Shown here in pieces: positions 34,191 to 42,833 of a stretch of 64,000 nucleotides of DNA. Position 1 is the first letter of the stretch, and the number at the start of each line of letters is the position of its first letter. Source of the DNA: Clostridiales bacterium NK3B98 (lineage in GTDB: Bacteria > Bacillota > Clostridia > Oscillospirales > Oscillospiraceae); the NCBI GenBank assembly GCA_000421005.1, contig ATWA01000001.1, forward strand, positions 62,001 to 126,000, read 5' to 3'. The notes below the pieces were generated by a model. The model saw only the letters and a list, made by a program, of their open reading frames with translations. It searched no databases and was not told the DNA's origin. A program made the position numbers and the translations under genes.

Positions 34191-35361
34191 CGGGATTATC
34201 TGTGACGGGTCGGTGCGCTCCGGCAAGACGGTGAGCATGGCGCTGGGGTTTGTGCTTTGGAGCATGGAGACCTTTCAGGAGCATCGCTTCGCCCTCTGCG
34301 GCAAGACCATCGAGAGCCTGCGGCGCAACGTGACGGCGCTGCTGCCTCAGTGGCTGGAGGGCATCTGCACCTTTGAGGAAAAGCGCAGCGAGAACCGGCT
34401 GGTCATCACCATAGGTCAGCGGCGCAATCACTACTACCTCTTCGGCGGCAAGGACGAGGGCAGCTACGCCCTGATTCAGGGCATGACCCTCTCCGGGGTG
34501 TTTTTTGACGAGGTGGCGCTGATGCCCCGCTCCTTTGTGGAGCAGGCGCTGGCCAGATGCAGCGTGGAGGGGTCGAAGTTCTGGTTTAACTGCAACCCGG
34601 AGGGCCCGGAGCATTGGTTCTACAAGCACTGGATCTGCAAGGCGCAGGAGCGGAACCTGCTCTACCTCCACTTCACCATGGCGGACAACCCTGCCCTCTC
34701 CCCCGCCATTCGGAAACGGTATGAGCGGCTGTATGCCGGGGTGTTCTACCAGCGGTATGTGCAGGGGCTTTGGGTGGCGGCCACCGGGCAGATTTACGAT
34801 ATGTTCGACCCCCAGCGCCACGTTGTGGAGACGCTGCCCGAGCTGGCGGGGGAACGGTATGTCAGCGTGGACTACGGCACCCAGAATCCCACCGTGTTTT
34901 TGCTCTGGCAGCAGGGGACGGACGGGCGGTGGTACTGCGTGAAGGAATACTACTGGTCAGGCCGGGCGCAGATGCGGCAGAAAACCGATGGGGAGTATGC
35001 CGACGACATGGACGCTTTTCTGGAAGGCACCAGACCCCGGATGGTGATTGCAGACCCCTCGGCGGCCAGCTTTATCGCCCAACTGCGGCAGCGGGGCTAC
35101 GGGGTACAGGGGGCGGACAATCAGGTGCTCACCGGGATACGCCATGTGAGCGAGCTGCTCAGCGGGGACAAGCTGCGCTTTTCTTCTGCCTGCGTCCACA
35201 CCCGCCGGGAGTTTCAGGCCTATGTCTGGGACGAGGACGGGGGCGGACAGGACAGACCGGTGAAGGAACACGACCACTGCATGGACGCAGTGCGGTACTT
35301 TGTCAGCACGGTGCTGACACGCAATCAGGCACGGGTGCGGAAACGCCCCCGGGGCATTTAA
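34114..35361 (+). CDS. Phage terminase large subunit
   Basis: ATPase and nuclease that pumps DNA into the prohead. The 415-residue protein has Walker A DGSVRSGKTVSMAL (about residues 31-44), Walker B SGVFFDEVALM, and the RNase H-like nuclease acidic residues in SVDYGTQNPT, VIADPSAASF and HDHCMDAVRYF. All catalytic motifs are intact and the length is typical of PBSX/SPP1-like terminases. AGGAGGTG inside the small-subunit gene serves as ribosome site. Confidence 0.95.
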   Translation: MQYQSFSPRQRLTVTWWKQERHSSRDGIICDGSVRSGKTVSMALGFVLWSMETFQEHRFALCGKTIESLRRNVTALLPQWLEGICTFEEKRSENRLVITIGQRRNHYYLFGGKDEGSYALIQGMTLSGVFFDEVALMPRSFVEQALARCSVEGSKFWFNCNPEGPEHWFYKHWICKAQERNLLYLHFTMADNPALSPAIRKRYERLYAGVFYQRYVQGLWVAATGQIYDMFDPQRHVVETLPELAGERYVSVDYGTQNPTVFLLWQQGTDGRWYCVKEYYWSGRAQMRQKTDGEYADDMDAFLEGTRPRMVIADPSAASFIAQLRQRGYGVQGADNQVLTGIRHVSELLSGDKLRFSSACVHTRREFQAYVWDEDGGGQDRPVKEHDHCMDAVRYFVSTVLTRNQARVRKRPRGI

Positions 35362-35373
35362 CAGGAGGTACAC

Positions 35374-36777
35374 ATGATTCTTTACATGGACAGAGGGCAG
35401 GTGCCCGACCCGGAAGCGCTCAGCGCAGATGCGCTGCGCTGGTGCATCCGCAAGGCGGAGAACGCCAACCGCCGCTTCGGGCGGCTGGAGCGGTACTACC
35501 GGGGAGACCACGATATCTTCCACCGCACGGCGGAACAGGACGAAGTGCGGGTGGGGGTGAACTACGCCAAATATGTGGTGGATATCGCCCTGGGCTACTA
35601 TCTGGGGCAGGGAGTCAAGTACGACCCCAACCCCAAGGCGTGGCGGCAGGGCGGAGAGCGGACGCTGGATCTCACCCCTCTGCTGCGGTGCTATGACGCT
35701 CAGCACATTGCCCGCACCGACCGGGAGATCGGCAGAACCATGGGGGTGATGGGAGAGTGTCTGGAGCTGTGCTACGCCTCATCGGAGGCAGATCCCCGCC
35801 CCCGCAGCGCCGTCATCGACCCCCGGTGCGGTATTCTGGTGTGCGACAGCAGCGTGGAGCATCAAAAGCTGTTTGCCCTGATCTGGGACAGGCGAGAGAC
35901 CCCTGGCGGCGAGGGCTACTACGCCGTCACCTGCTGCACCCCCTACACGGTGCGGGAGTACCGCAGCGACACGCTGGATGCCGCTGCCTTTGTCCCCGTG
36001 GGGGAGGCGGTGCCCCACTACTTCGGAGCGGTGCCGGTGATCGCCTATGAAAACGACCCCCTCCGGCAGGGGGACTTTGAGCAGATCATCAGCCTGATTG
36101 ACGCCTATGACGAGCTGATGAGCAGCCGCCTCACCGACAAGCGGAAGTTTGTGGACGCTCTGCTGGTGTTCTACGGCATGACCCTTGCCCCCGGGGAGGA
36201 GGACAAGCTGGCGCAGCAGCGGTTCATCGACGGTGCGCCACTGGACGCCCGGGCGGAGTACATCCAGAAGACCTTTGACGAGGCGGGGGTGCAGGTGCTG
36301 GCCAATGCGCTGGTGGAGGAAATGCACAAGCAGACGCTGACGGTGGACCTCTCCGACGAGCGGTTCTCCGGCAACTCCTCCGGGCAGGCGCTGAAGCTGA
36401 AGCTGCTGGCCATGGATCAGATGGCCCGCAATAAGATGGGTCAGATGGAACAGGGTCTGCGGGAGCGGCTGGGGCTGTACAACCACTGGCTGACGGTGAA
36501 GGGGGAGATGTCCCCGGTGAGTGCGGAGGATGTGGACGTGGTGTTTACCCTCAATCTCCCGGTCAACGAGGGGGAGCAGGTGGAGCTGGTGACCCGGCTG
36601 CGGGGGCTTGTGGACGATCAGACCCTGCTGGGTCAGCTCTGGTTCGTGAAAGACCCGGCGGAGGCGGTACGCAATCTCAGATTGCAGCAACAGGAGACAG
36701 CGGCGAGAAGCCGTGAAGATAGAGAAACGGACCGGGCTGAGGAACAGAACGGTGCGGGTCAGAAGGAGGATGCGTAA
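35374..36777 (+). CDS. Phage portal protein (SPP1 gp6-like)
   Basis: The portal dodecamer sits at one capsid vertex and is the conduit for DNA. The 467-residue protein matches the SPP1 gp6/PF05133 type: RRFGRLERYYRGDHDIFHR, VNYAKYVVDIALGYYLG, VPVIAYENDPLRQGDFEQI, and SGNSSGQALKLKLLAMDQ near residue 330-345. The glutamate-rich, charged C-terminus ends at 36777, overlapping the next start (TAATG). ACAGGAGG lies before the ATG. No minor head protein gene follows, unlike SPP1 gp7. Confidence 0.93.
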   Translation: MILYMDRGQVPDPEALSADALRWCIRKAENANRRFGRLERYYRGDHDIFHRTAEQDEVRVGVNYAKYVVDIALGYYLGQGVKYDPNPKAWRQGGERTLDLTPLLRCYDAQHIARTDREIGRTMGVMGECLELCYASSEADPRPRSAVIDPRCGILVCDSSVEHQKLFALIWDRRETPGGEGYYAVTCCTPYTVREYRSDTLDAAAFVPVGEAVPHYFGAVPVIAYENDPLRQGDFEQIISLIDAYDELMSSRLTDKRKFVDALLVFYGMTLAPGEEDKLAQQRFIDGAPLDARAEYIQKTFDEAGVQVLANALVEEMHKQTLTVDLSDERFSGNSSGQALKLKLLAMDQMARNKMGQMEQGLRERLGLYNHWLTVKGEMSPVSAEDVDVVFTLNLPVNEGEQVELVTRLRGLVDDQTLLGQLWFVKDPAEAVRNLRLQQQETAARSREDRETDRAEEQNGAGQKEDA

Positions 36778-37307
36778 TGGACGAGGAACGCAAGGAGCAA
36801 CGGCTGGACTTTGAAACGCTGCTGCGGGAGAACCGGGACTACCAGTCCGCCTGCGACAAAAAGGTGTCTCAGGCATTGAGCACCGCCCGGGCCAACTGGG
36901 AACGGGAACGGCAGGCGGAGGGAGAACGGCTGCGGGGCGAGCTGGACGCGGAGCTGAACCGGCGGCTGCAAGAGGAACGCAGTGCGCTGGAGGTGCAGCG
37001 CCGGGACTTTGAGAGCCGGATGCGTCAGGTGGCGGTGGCGGAGCGCTTGCAGCAGCGGGGGCTGGATGCCGCTTTTGCCCCATGGCTCACCGGAGAGAGC
37101 GAGGAGTCGTCCATGGAGCGGGTGGAGCAGTTTACAGCGCTGTTCCAGTCGGCGCTGTCTCAGGCAGTGGCGGGTCGGATGCGGGGCGGCCGGCCTCCCA
37201 AATCCCCCAAAGCGCCGGAAGGTCTCACGAGGGAATCCCTGCGGGGGATGAGCCTGCGGGAGATCAACGGACACTGGGCGGAGGTATCCGAAGCGCTGAA
37301 GGGGTAA
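36777..37307 (+). CDS. Phage capsid scaffolding protein (DUF4355-like)
   Basis: A 176-residue, highly charged, helical protein: residues 10-105 form a long coiled coil rich in E, R and Q (ARANWERERQAEGERLRGEL), followed by a short C-terminal basic segment (RGGRPPKSPKAPEGL). Size, composition and position between portal and major capsid fit the DUF4355 scaffolds that guide capsid assembly and are then lost. The start overlaps the portal stop. Confidence 0.8.
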   Translation: MDEERKEQRLDFETLLRENRDYQSACDKKVSQALSTARANWERERQAEGERLRGELDAELNRRLQEERSALEVQRRDFESRMRQVAVAERLQQRGLDAAFAPWLTGESEESSMERVEQFTALFQSALSQAVAGRMRGGRPPKSPKAPEGLTRESLRGMSLREINGHWAEVSEALKG

Positions 37308-37341
37308 CACCCCATTTCCAATACAGAAAGGATGATATGTT

Positions 37342-38187
37342 ATGGCATTTAGCAGTTTTATTCCTGAGGTCTGGTCTGCCAGACTGTTGGAGCATTTGGA
37401 CAAGGTGCACGTCTATGCCGGCCTGATGAACCGGGACTATGAGGGGGACATCCGTGCCTTTGGCGACACCGTCCACATCAATCAGGTGGGCAACATCACC
37501 ATCAGCGACTACACCGGGCAGGACATCTCCGACCCGGAGGAGCTGAGCGGCACCATGCAGGATCTGGTCATCGACAGGGCGAAATACTTCAACTTCCAGA
37601 TCAAGGACGTGGACAACGCCCAGTCCAACCCCAAGCTGGTGGACGCCGCCATGCAGCGGGCCAGCTACGGCATGAACGACGTGATCGACCAGTATCTGGC
37701 CTCCCTTCTGGTGGCAGGGGTTGCCAGCGGACACACCATCGGCACCGACGCCAGCCCCATCACCCCCACCAGCGCCAACGCCTATGACTATCTGGTGGAT
37801 CTGGGCGTCAAGCTGAACGAGGCCAATGTGCCCATGCTGGGGCGCTGGGTGGTGATTCCCCCCTGGTATCACGGTCTGCTGCTGAAGGACCCCCGCTTTG
37901 TGGGCAACGGCACCGGATACAATCAGGCGATTTTGCAGGGCGGTCTGGTAGGTGAGGCGGCCGGGTTCCAGATTCACCTGTCCAACAACGTCCCCAACAC
38001 CTCCGGCAGTAAGTTCAAGGTCATCGCCGGCACCAACGCCGCCGGTGCCTATGCCGAGCAGCTGGTGGAGCTGGAGGCCTACCGTCTGGAGCATAACTTC
38101 TCCGACGCCATCAAGGGTCTGCACGTCTACGGCGCCAAGGTGATTCAGCCCACCGCACTGGCTATGATGACCTGCAACAAGGCGTGA
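37342..38187 (+). CDS. Phage major capsid protein
   Basis: A 281-residue HK97-fold coat protein. It begins MAFSSFIPEVWSARLLEHLDK, a start typical of coat proteins in phages with this gene order, with GDTVHINQVGNITISDYTG and the P-domain region DRAKYFNFQIKDVDNAQS. An AAAGGATGAT ribosome site precedes it. Being in one piece and at the expected place after the scaffold, it suggests that capsids could still assemble. Confidence 0.9.
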   Translation: MAFSSFIPEVWSARLLEHLDKVHVYAGLMNRDYEGDIRAFGDTVHINQVGNITISDYTGQDISDPEELSGTMQDLVIDRAKYFNFQIKDVDNAQSNPKLVDAAMQRASYGMNDVIDQYLASLLVAGVASGHTIGTDASPITPTSANAYDYLVDLGVKLNEANVPMLGRWVVIPPWYHGLLLKDPRFVGNGTGYNQAILQGGLVGEAAGFQIHLSNNVPNTSGSKFKVIAGTNAAGAYAEQLVELEAYRLEHNFSDAIKGLHVYGAKVIQPTALAMMTCNKA

Positions 38188-38552
38188 GCATGATGACGAC
38201 GGAACGACAGGAGAGCCTGTACCAGCGTCTGGTGCGCCGGCTGGGACTGGTGGAGCCGGACGAGGAAACCGATCTGCTGCTCAGCGACGTTCTCAGCGAC
38301 GCAGAGGGGGAGATCCGGGTCTATCTGGGGGTCGGTGAAGTGGAGGAACAGTTTGACGGGCAGATTCTCGCCCTTGCCGCCCTGTTCTTCCAGCGGGACC
38401 GCAGAGAGCTGGACAGCAGCCTGCTGCGCTCTGCCAGCTACACCGAGGGGCAGCTCAGCCAGAGCGAGAGCTACCTCAGCCCCAAAGAATTGCAGGGGGG
38501 CGTGGAGGAGATCCTCCGCTCCCTTGCCCGGTACCGGAGGGTGTCATGCTGA
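38184..38552 (+). CDS. Head-tail connector protein (gp6/gp15-like)
   Basis: A 122-residue mostly helical protein (ESLYQRLVRRLGLVEPDEET, LLLSDVLSDAEGEIRVYLGV) of the DNA-packaging/head-tail connector type. A GTG at 38184 overlaps the capsid stop (GTGA); an ATG at 38190 is the alternative. Position directly after the capsid gene fits the adaptor that binds the portal ring. Confidence 0.7.
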   Translation: MSMMTTERQESLYQRLVRRLGLVEPDEETDLLLSDVLSDAEGEIRVYLGVGEVEEQFDGQILALAALFFQRDRRELDSSLLRSASYTEGQLSQSESYLSPKELQGGVEEILRSLARYRRVSC

Positions 38553-38920
38553 TGAGAAACACCCCCTCCCCATGGCGGCGGGGCTTTGCCCTCCACCGGC
38601 GCAGGCTGGTGGAGGACGAGCTGGGGGAACAACAGGCAGTGTACGACATGGAGCATCCGGATTTCACCGCCCAGGACGGCAGCGAACAGGCGGTTTGCTG
38701 GCAGAGCGTCCAGTCCTGGCAGAACAGCGGCAGGCTGACCTCCGGATGGCGGCACCGAAATCAGGGCGACGTACCCAGCGGCGTGCTGGAAGGCAGGCTG
38801 CGCTATGCGCTGGAGGTGTCCCCCTTTGACCGGATTGTGCTGGAAAACGGGGTCTATGAGGTGCGCTCGGTGCAGCTCTGGCCCAGCCACCGGAAGCTGC
38901 TGCTCCAGCAGATCGGATAG
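38546..38920 (+). CDS. Putative head closure / minor structural protein
   Basis: A 124-residue protein rich in beta-strand-like segments (ALEVSPFDRIVLENGVYEVRSV). The N-terminus is basic (MRNTPSPWRRGFALHRRR). Its place between the connector and the tail terminator is where SPP1-like phages put the head-closure protein. I see no diagnostic motif, so the role is positional. It overlaps the upstream gene by 7 bp. Confidence 0.5.
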   Translation: MLMRNTPSPWRRGFALHRRRLVEDELGEQQAVYDMEHPDFTAQDGSEQAVCWQSVQSWQNSGRLTSGWRHRNQGDVPSGVLEGRLRYALEVSPFDRIVLENGVYEVRSVQLWPSHRKLLLQQIG

Positions 38921-38931
38921 GAGGGATGGAC

Positions 38932-39321
38932 ATGGGCGAGACAGAGACCCTGCTGGTGGACGCAAGGGCGCAGGTGAAAGCGGCGCTGGAGGCCATGGAC
39001 ACCCAGACCTCCTTTGCCTTACAGGCGGACTTTGCCCCCACCCCGCCCCGGGGCAATACGGTTGTCTGGGGAGAGTGGGCCAACGTGACCACCCGCTGCC
39101 CGGTGGTGGATCGCCTTACCTTTCAGGTGGACATCTACGCCGAAAACCGGACGGCACGGCAGGAGCTGAGTCAGGCGGTCAACCGGGCGCTGACCGACAT
39201 GGGACTGAAACGAATCTACGCCTCTGCGGATCTCTATGAGGACGTGGGGCAGGGCTGCTACTGCAAGCGGTTCCGCTTTGCCCGGAAGGTGGACAAACGC
39301 AGTATGCGGCTCATCGACTGA
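38932..39321 (+). CDS. Putative tail terminator / tail completion protein
   Basis: A 129-residue protein (MGETETLLVDARAQVKAALE) with a central beta-rich stretch (VDRLTFQVDIYAENRTARQE) and the end KRFRFARKVDKRSMRLID. Position before the tail tube gene and the size fit the tail terminator that caps the tube. The second ATG (38932) is preferred because AGGAGGG is only directly adjacent to the first (38926). Confidence 0.55.
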   Translation: MGETETLLVDARAQVKAALEAMDTQTSFALQADFAPTPPRGNTVVWGEWANVTTRCPVVDRLTFQVDIYAENRTARQELSQAVNRALTDMGLKRIYASADLYEDVGQGCYCKRFRFARKVDKRSMRLID

Positions 39322-39343
39322 CAGAAAGTGAGGAATCAAAACA

Positions 39344-39757
39344 ATGCCCAATCAAGGACTGGCCAATATTGGCATGGATGTGAAGGTGAACAATGTGAGC
39401 CTGAATTATGTCACGGAGATCGGTGACATTGGCGGCACTCCTTCCACTTTGGACGCCACCTGCATGAAGGATACGATCAAAAAGAGTGTCCCTGGTGTGC
39501 AGGATGTGAAGGCGTTCGAGATTACCTATCTCTTTGACAACTCCGCAGCCACTTCGGACTACCGGGTGCTGAAGGGCTTGCAGACCGCCGGGGCGGCGGT
39601 TCCGGTGAGCGTGGTGTTCCCGGACGGCACCACCTTTGCCACCACCGGCTATGTGAGCACCTACATCTCCGGCAGCAAGGTGGATGAGCTGGTGTCGGCC
39701 AAGCTGTCTGTGTCGCTGCAAAGCGACTGGACGGTGACCAACCCCGCCAACGGATAA
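39344..39757 (+). CDS. Phage tail tube protein
   Basis: A 137-residue beta-rich protein that should polymerise into the tail tube. Features: VNNVSLNYVTEIGDIGGTPS at the start and a repeated strand pattern with VVFPDGTTFATTGYVSTY and LVSAKLSVSLQSDWTVT at the end, resembling the short tail tube proteins of long-tailed phages. It directly precedes the tail assembly chaperone pair, the standard order tube, chaperones, tape measure. A contractile sheath gene is absent, so the tail is probably of siphovirus type. Confidence 0.85.
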   Translation: MPNQGLANIGMDVKVNNVSLNYVTEIGDIGGTPSTLDATCMKDTIKKSVPGVQDVKAFEITYLFDNSAATSDYRVLKGLQTAGAAVPVSVVFPDGTTFATTGYVSTYISGSKVDELVSAKLSVSLQSDWTVTNPANG

Positions 39758-39825
39758 GACAGGAGGCAGGGGCGGGGCTTGCCACACCCCTGCCATAAGT
39801 CCTGCAACAAAATGGAGGAACCAAA

Positions 39826-40248
39826 ATGGCACGAAAACACTACCCCGTCACGTTGGACGGGATTACCTACCGTCTCCGCCTCACCGTGGGAGGACAGCGC
39901 TCCCTTCAGTCCCGCTTTGGAGAAGAGACGCTTCAGACGGTTTTTCTGGCGGCGGCGGACAGCGAGCGGATGTGCGCCCTGCTCACCGAGGCTCTGAGCT
40001 GGCCGGACAGCGGAAACCCCATCACCGACGGAGAGCAGCTCTATGACCTGCTGGTGGACGGGGGCTGGACAGGTCAGGAGCGGTTCGGCGCGCTGGCCTT
40101 TGACCTGGCGGCGGCTTCCGGGCTGATTACCGAGGCGCAGGCAAAGCAGCTCAAATCCACCCTCCACACCGCCATGGAGGACGCTTTCTCCCATCTGGGA
40201 GAAGGAAATGATACGGCACAGGAGCAGCGCCCTTTCCCAAAAGCCTGA
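39826..40248 (+). CDS. Tail assembly chaperone (G-like), zero frame
   Basis: A 140-residue protein beginning MARKHYPVTLDGITYRLRLT. By position between tail tube and tape measure it corresponds to lambda G, which coats the tape measure protein during tail assembly and is not part of the particle. The gene ends seven bases after a slippery heptamer CCCAAAA (40236-40242) read as C-CCA-AAA, the classical -1 frameshift layout. Confidence 0.8.
   Translation: MARKHYPVTLDGITYRLRLTVGGQRSLQSRFGEETLQTVFLAAADSERMCALLTEALSWPDSGNPITDGEQLYDLLVDGGWTGQERFGALAFDLAAASGLITEAQAKQLKSTLHTAMEDAFSHLGEGNDTAQEQRPFPKA
40236..40242 (+). promoter_or_regulatory. Programmed -1 ribosomal frameshift site (CCCAAAA)
   Basis: The zero-frame codons are TTC-CCA-AAA-GCC-TGA. 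The heptamer C-CCA-AAA has the X-XXY-YYZ form, and slipping by one base continues into the downstream open frame to 40562. Conserved in most long-tailed phages at this exact position (the lambda G/GT system). Confidence 0.85.
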
Positions 40249-40562
40249 CCATCGAAGCGCTGATGGAGGCGGGCTGCATGGCAGGGGGCAGCCCGGTGGA
40301 GATGGAGGACTGGACGTGGGGAGAGATTCTGCTGCTGGCGCAGAGCTGGCGCAAGGCCCGGCGGCAGCACTATCAGGCGCTCAGCGTTATTGCGTGGAAT
40401 CAGGCCATGCTGGGGGCGAGGGCGGCGGCAGGCGAGAGCGTAGAGCCGGTGTACCGGGTGTTCCCCTTCTGGGAGGAAGAGGAGGTTCAGGCGCTGCGAC
40501 TGGAAACCTACCGTGCCATGATGGAACGTCTGGCGGGGAAAGGAGGAAGAAACGATGAATGA
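40242..40562 (+). CDS. Tail assembly chaperone extension (T part of G-T), reached by -1 frameshift
   Basis: After the slip at CCCAAAA this frame adds 106 residues to the first 139 of the upstream protein, giving a G-T fusion of about 245. The T part (LTIEALMEAGCMAGGSPVEM, then EDWTWGEILLLAQSWRKARR) is tryptophan- and arginine-rich. Its first in-frame ATG (40263) lacks a good ribosome site, which supports expression by frameshift. In lambda, G-T bridges the tape measure and the tail tube protein. Confidence 0.78.
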   Translation, partial: SLTIEALMEAGCMAGGSPVEMEDWTWGEILLLAQSWRKARRQHYQALSVIAWNQAMLGARAAAGESVEPVYRVFPFWEEEEVQALRLETYRAMMERLAGKGGRNDE

Positions 40563-42432
40563 GACGGAAGAAATGAGAGACTCCGCTCAGGCGGCGCAGG
40601 AGCTTACCGAGGCGCTGGCGGAAAATGACCGGGCGGTGCGGGAATTTCTCTCCCGGGCGGGACAGGTACACAGCGCTTACACCCTTGCGCTGACCGGGGT
40701 GCGGGAACAGCTCTACGCACTGGAGCGCTTCTTTCAGGGGGCGGCAGCGGCGGCCATGGGTGCCTTTTCCAACCTGCTGGGCGCTCTGCGTCCGGCGCTG
40801 ACCGGGGCGGCAAGGGCGATTACCGGCCTGTTCGGGGTCACCTATTGGAAGGACAGCAGCAAGGGCATGGACGCAGCGGCGGCCTCTCTGGGAAGGGTTG
40901 CCCGCTCCACCCGGTCTGTGGCGCAGGCGCAGCGGGATCTGTACAGCTTTGACAAGATCACCCGGGTCAGCGCCCGGGGCGGCGGCAGCAGCGGCAGCTC
41001 CGGGGGCAGCGGCAGGTCGGGGGGCGGTAAATCCGCTGTCAGCGGCGAATGGGTGCGTGTGCCCGGTCTGCTGGACGAAATTGCAGCCAAAGCCCGCTCT
41101 GTGCTGGGTCAGGTCTGGGAGCCCTTCCAGCAGGCGTGGAAACGGCAGGGCAAGGCTACCGTTGACGCCGTCCTTGGCGCTCTTGCCGGGGTAGGCGGCG
41201 CTGTGGCGGCGGTGGGGGAAAGCTGGCTTCGTGCGTGGCGCAGCGGCGCAGGAGTGCAGGCGGTGACCACCGTGCTGCTCACCGTGCAGTATTTGGGAGA
41301 GAGCGTCAAGGCTGTAGCGGACAATTTCAAGAAGGCATGGCAGGCAGGGGGTGCCGGGGACAGCATTATGTCCCGGCTGCTGGAAATCACCCAGAGCGTG
41401 CTGGGAGCCTTTCGGGATATGGCATCTGCCACCGCAGTCTGGGCAAGGCAGCTCAACTTCACCGGGCTGGTGCAGGGCTTTTCCAGCGTGCTCAACGCCC
41501 TTGCGCCGCTGGTAGAGCTGATTGCCGGGGCGCTGAGCTGGGGGTATCAGAATGTACTGCTGCCTCTGGCGGGATGGGTGATTCAGGCGGCGGCACCGGC
41601 GGCACTGCGGCTGCTCAGTGAGGCGCTTCGTACCTTTACGGCGGTGCTGGAAGTGTTGAAACCCATTGCCCTGTTCGTCTGGGAGCGTCTGCTGAAACCC
41701 ATGGGACAGTGGAGCGCCGGGACAATCGTGCAGGGACTGAACAACGCCGCGGCGGGCTTTGGACTGTTGCGGGAGGCGTTTGCCCTGCTGCCCAGCGGTT
41801 GGAGCGGGGTGAAGGAAAAGGCGGAGACGGCGTGGGCCGGCATCCAGAAAATTCTCACCGGACACGCCAATACCACCAATAATCAAGTGACCACAGCCTT
41901 CCAGTCGCTGACCAAAAATGCCACGAACTCCGGTTCCAACCTGAAAAATAAGCTGGCTACCGTGTTTAAGAGCATCTCGTCCAATGCGAAGAACCGGTTT
42001 TCCGGCATCGGCGGCGCACTGACCACTCCCTTCCGCAACGGGCTCAACGGTGTGGTCTCGCTGGCCAATACCATGATTCAGCGGATGAACAGTTCCCTGA
42101 GACTGTCCTGGCCTGCGGTGACGGTGGCAGGAAAAACGGTGGTGAAGCCGGGAGTTGCCAAACTGGCCAATATGCCCACCATCGCCCGTCTGGCAGAGGG
42201 CGGCATTACCGCAGGTCCTGCCATCTCCCTCATCGGTGAGGCGGGCCGGGAGGCAGTACTGCCTCTGGAGCGCAACACCGGCTGGATGGACGAGCTGGCA
42301 AAGCGCATGGGCAAGGGGGGCGGCACCACGGTGATCGAAGTGCATGTGGGTTCAGAGCGGCTGGGGCGGCAGGGGGTAGACGGGGTGAACGACCTGACCC
42401 TTCGCACCGGAACCTGCCCCATTTATGTATAA
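40555..42432 (+). CDS. Phage tail tape measure protein
   Basis: Determines tail length and helps DNA exit. The 625-residue alanine-rich, helical protein has a Gly/Ser linker at about residues 141-160, several hydrophobic helices in the middle, and the characteristic C-terminal segment RLAEGGITAGPAISLIGEAGREAVLPL. At roughly 0.15 nm per residue it predicts a tail near 95 nm, shorter than most siphoviruses (general rule, not measured). The start overlaps the chaperone extension by 8 bp, with AAAGGAGG upstream. Confidence 0.92.
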   Translation: MNETEEMRDSAQAAQELTEALAENDRAVREFLSRAGQVHSAYTLALTGVREQLYALERFFQGAAAAAMGAFSNLLGALRPALTGAARAITGLFGVTYWKDSSKGMDAAAASLGRVARSTRSVAQAQRDLYSFDKITRVSARGGGSSGSSGGSGRSGGGKSAVSGEWVRVPGLLDEIAAKARSVLGQVWEPFQQAWKRQGKATVDAVLGALAGVGGAVAAVGESWLRAWRSGAGVQAVTTVLLTVQYLGESVKAVADNFKKAWQAGGAGDSIMSRLLEITQSVLGAFRDMASATAVWARQLNFTGLVQGFSSVLNALAPLVELIAGALSWGYQNVLLPLAGWVIQAAAPAALRLLSEALRTFTAVLEVLKPIALFVWERLLKPMGQWSAGTIVQGLNNAAAGFGLLREAFALLPSGWSGVKEKAETAWAGIQKILTGHANTTNNQVTTAFQSLTKNATNSGSNLKNKLATVFKSISSNAKNRFSGIGGALTTPFRNGLNGVVSLANTMIQRMNSSLRLSWPAVTVAGKTVVKPGVAKLANMPTIARLAEGGITAGPAISLIGEAGREAVLPLERNTGWMDELAKRMGKGGGTTVIEVHVGSERLGRQGVDGVNDLTLRTGTCPIYV

Positions 42433-42444
42433 GGTGGTGAGAAA

Positions 42445-42816
42445 ATGGCAAACCCATCGGAGCTGAAAATCAACGGCATCACCATGCCCGACCCGGGACT
42501 GGAGGGCATCACCATCTCTACGGAAAAGGTCTGGTCGGCGGACACAGGACGCACCGCCTCCGGGCGGATGGTGGGGACGGTGATCGCCCGAAAAACCACC
42601 GTCAAGCTGAAATGGCCGGTGCTGACCCGGGCGCAGGCGGCGGTGATTGAACAGGCGGTGAACAGCGGGGATTTTGTGCCCATGCGCTTCACCGACATGA
42701 CCGGGGCAAGCGTGGAGAAGACCGTCTATTTCTCCACTCCCACCTACACCCTCTATTCCTGGGCCAACGGTCTGCAATTGGTGAAGGACGTGAGCGTGGA
42801 GGGAATTGAGCGCTGA
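42445..42816 (+). CDS. Phage tail-associated protein (DUF6711-like)
   Basis: A 123-residue beta-rich protein: MANPSELKINGITMPDPGLE, a central TVKLKWPVLTRAQAAVIEQA and the end LYSWANGLQLVKDVSVEGIE. This layout resembles the short DUF6711-type proteins found after the tape measure in Firmicutes phages; the role is unknown. It is the last gene of the cluster, followed by a terminator. Distal tail, baseplate, fibre, holin and endolysin genes that normally come next are not present. Confidence 0.65.
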   Translation: MANPSELKINGITMPDPGLEGITISTEKVWSADTGRTASGRMVGTVIARKTTVKLKWPVLTRAQAAVIEQAVNSGDFVPMRFTDMTGASVEKTVYFSTPTYTLYSWANGLQLVKDVSVEGIER

Positions 42817-42833
42817 CTTCGCCGGGAGAACAA

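Noticed and set aside
40387-42345. A 652-codon minus-strand frame opposite the tape measure gene
   Set aside because: Shadow of an alanine-rich gene; starts inside unrelated sequence and lacks motifs.
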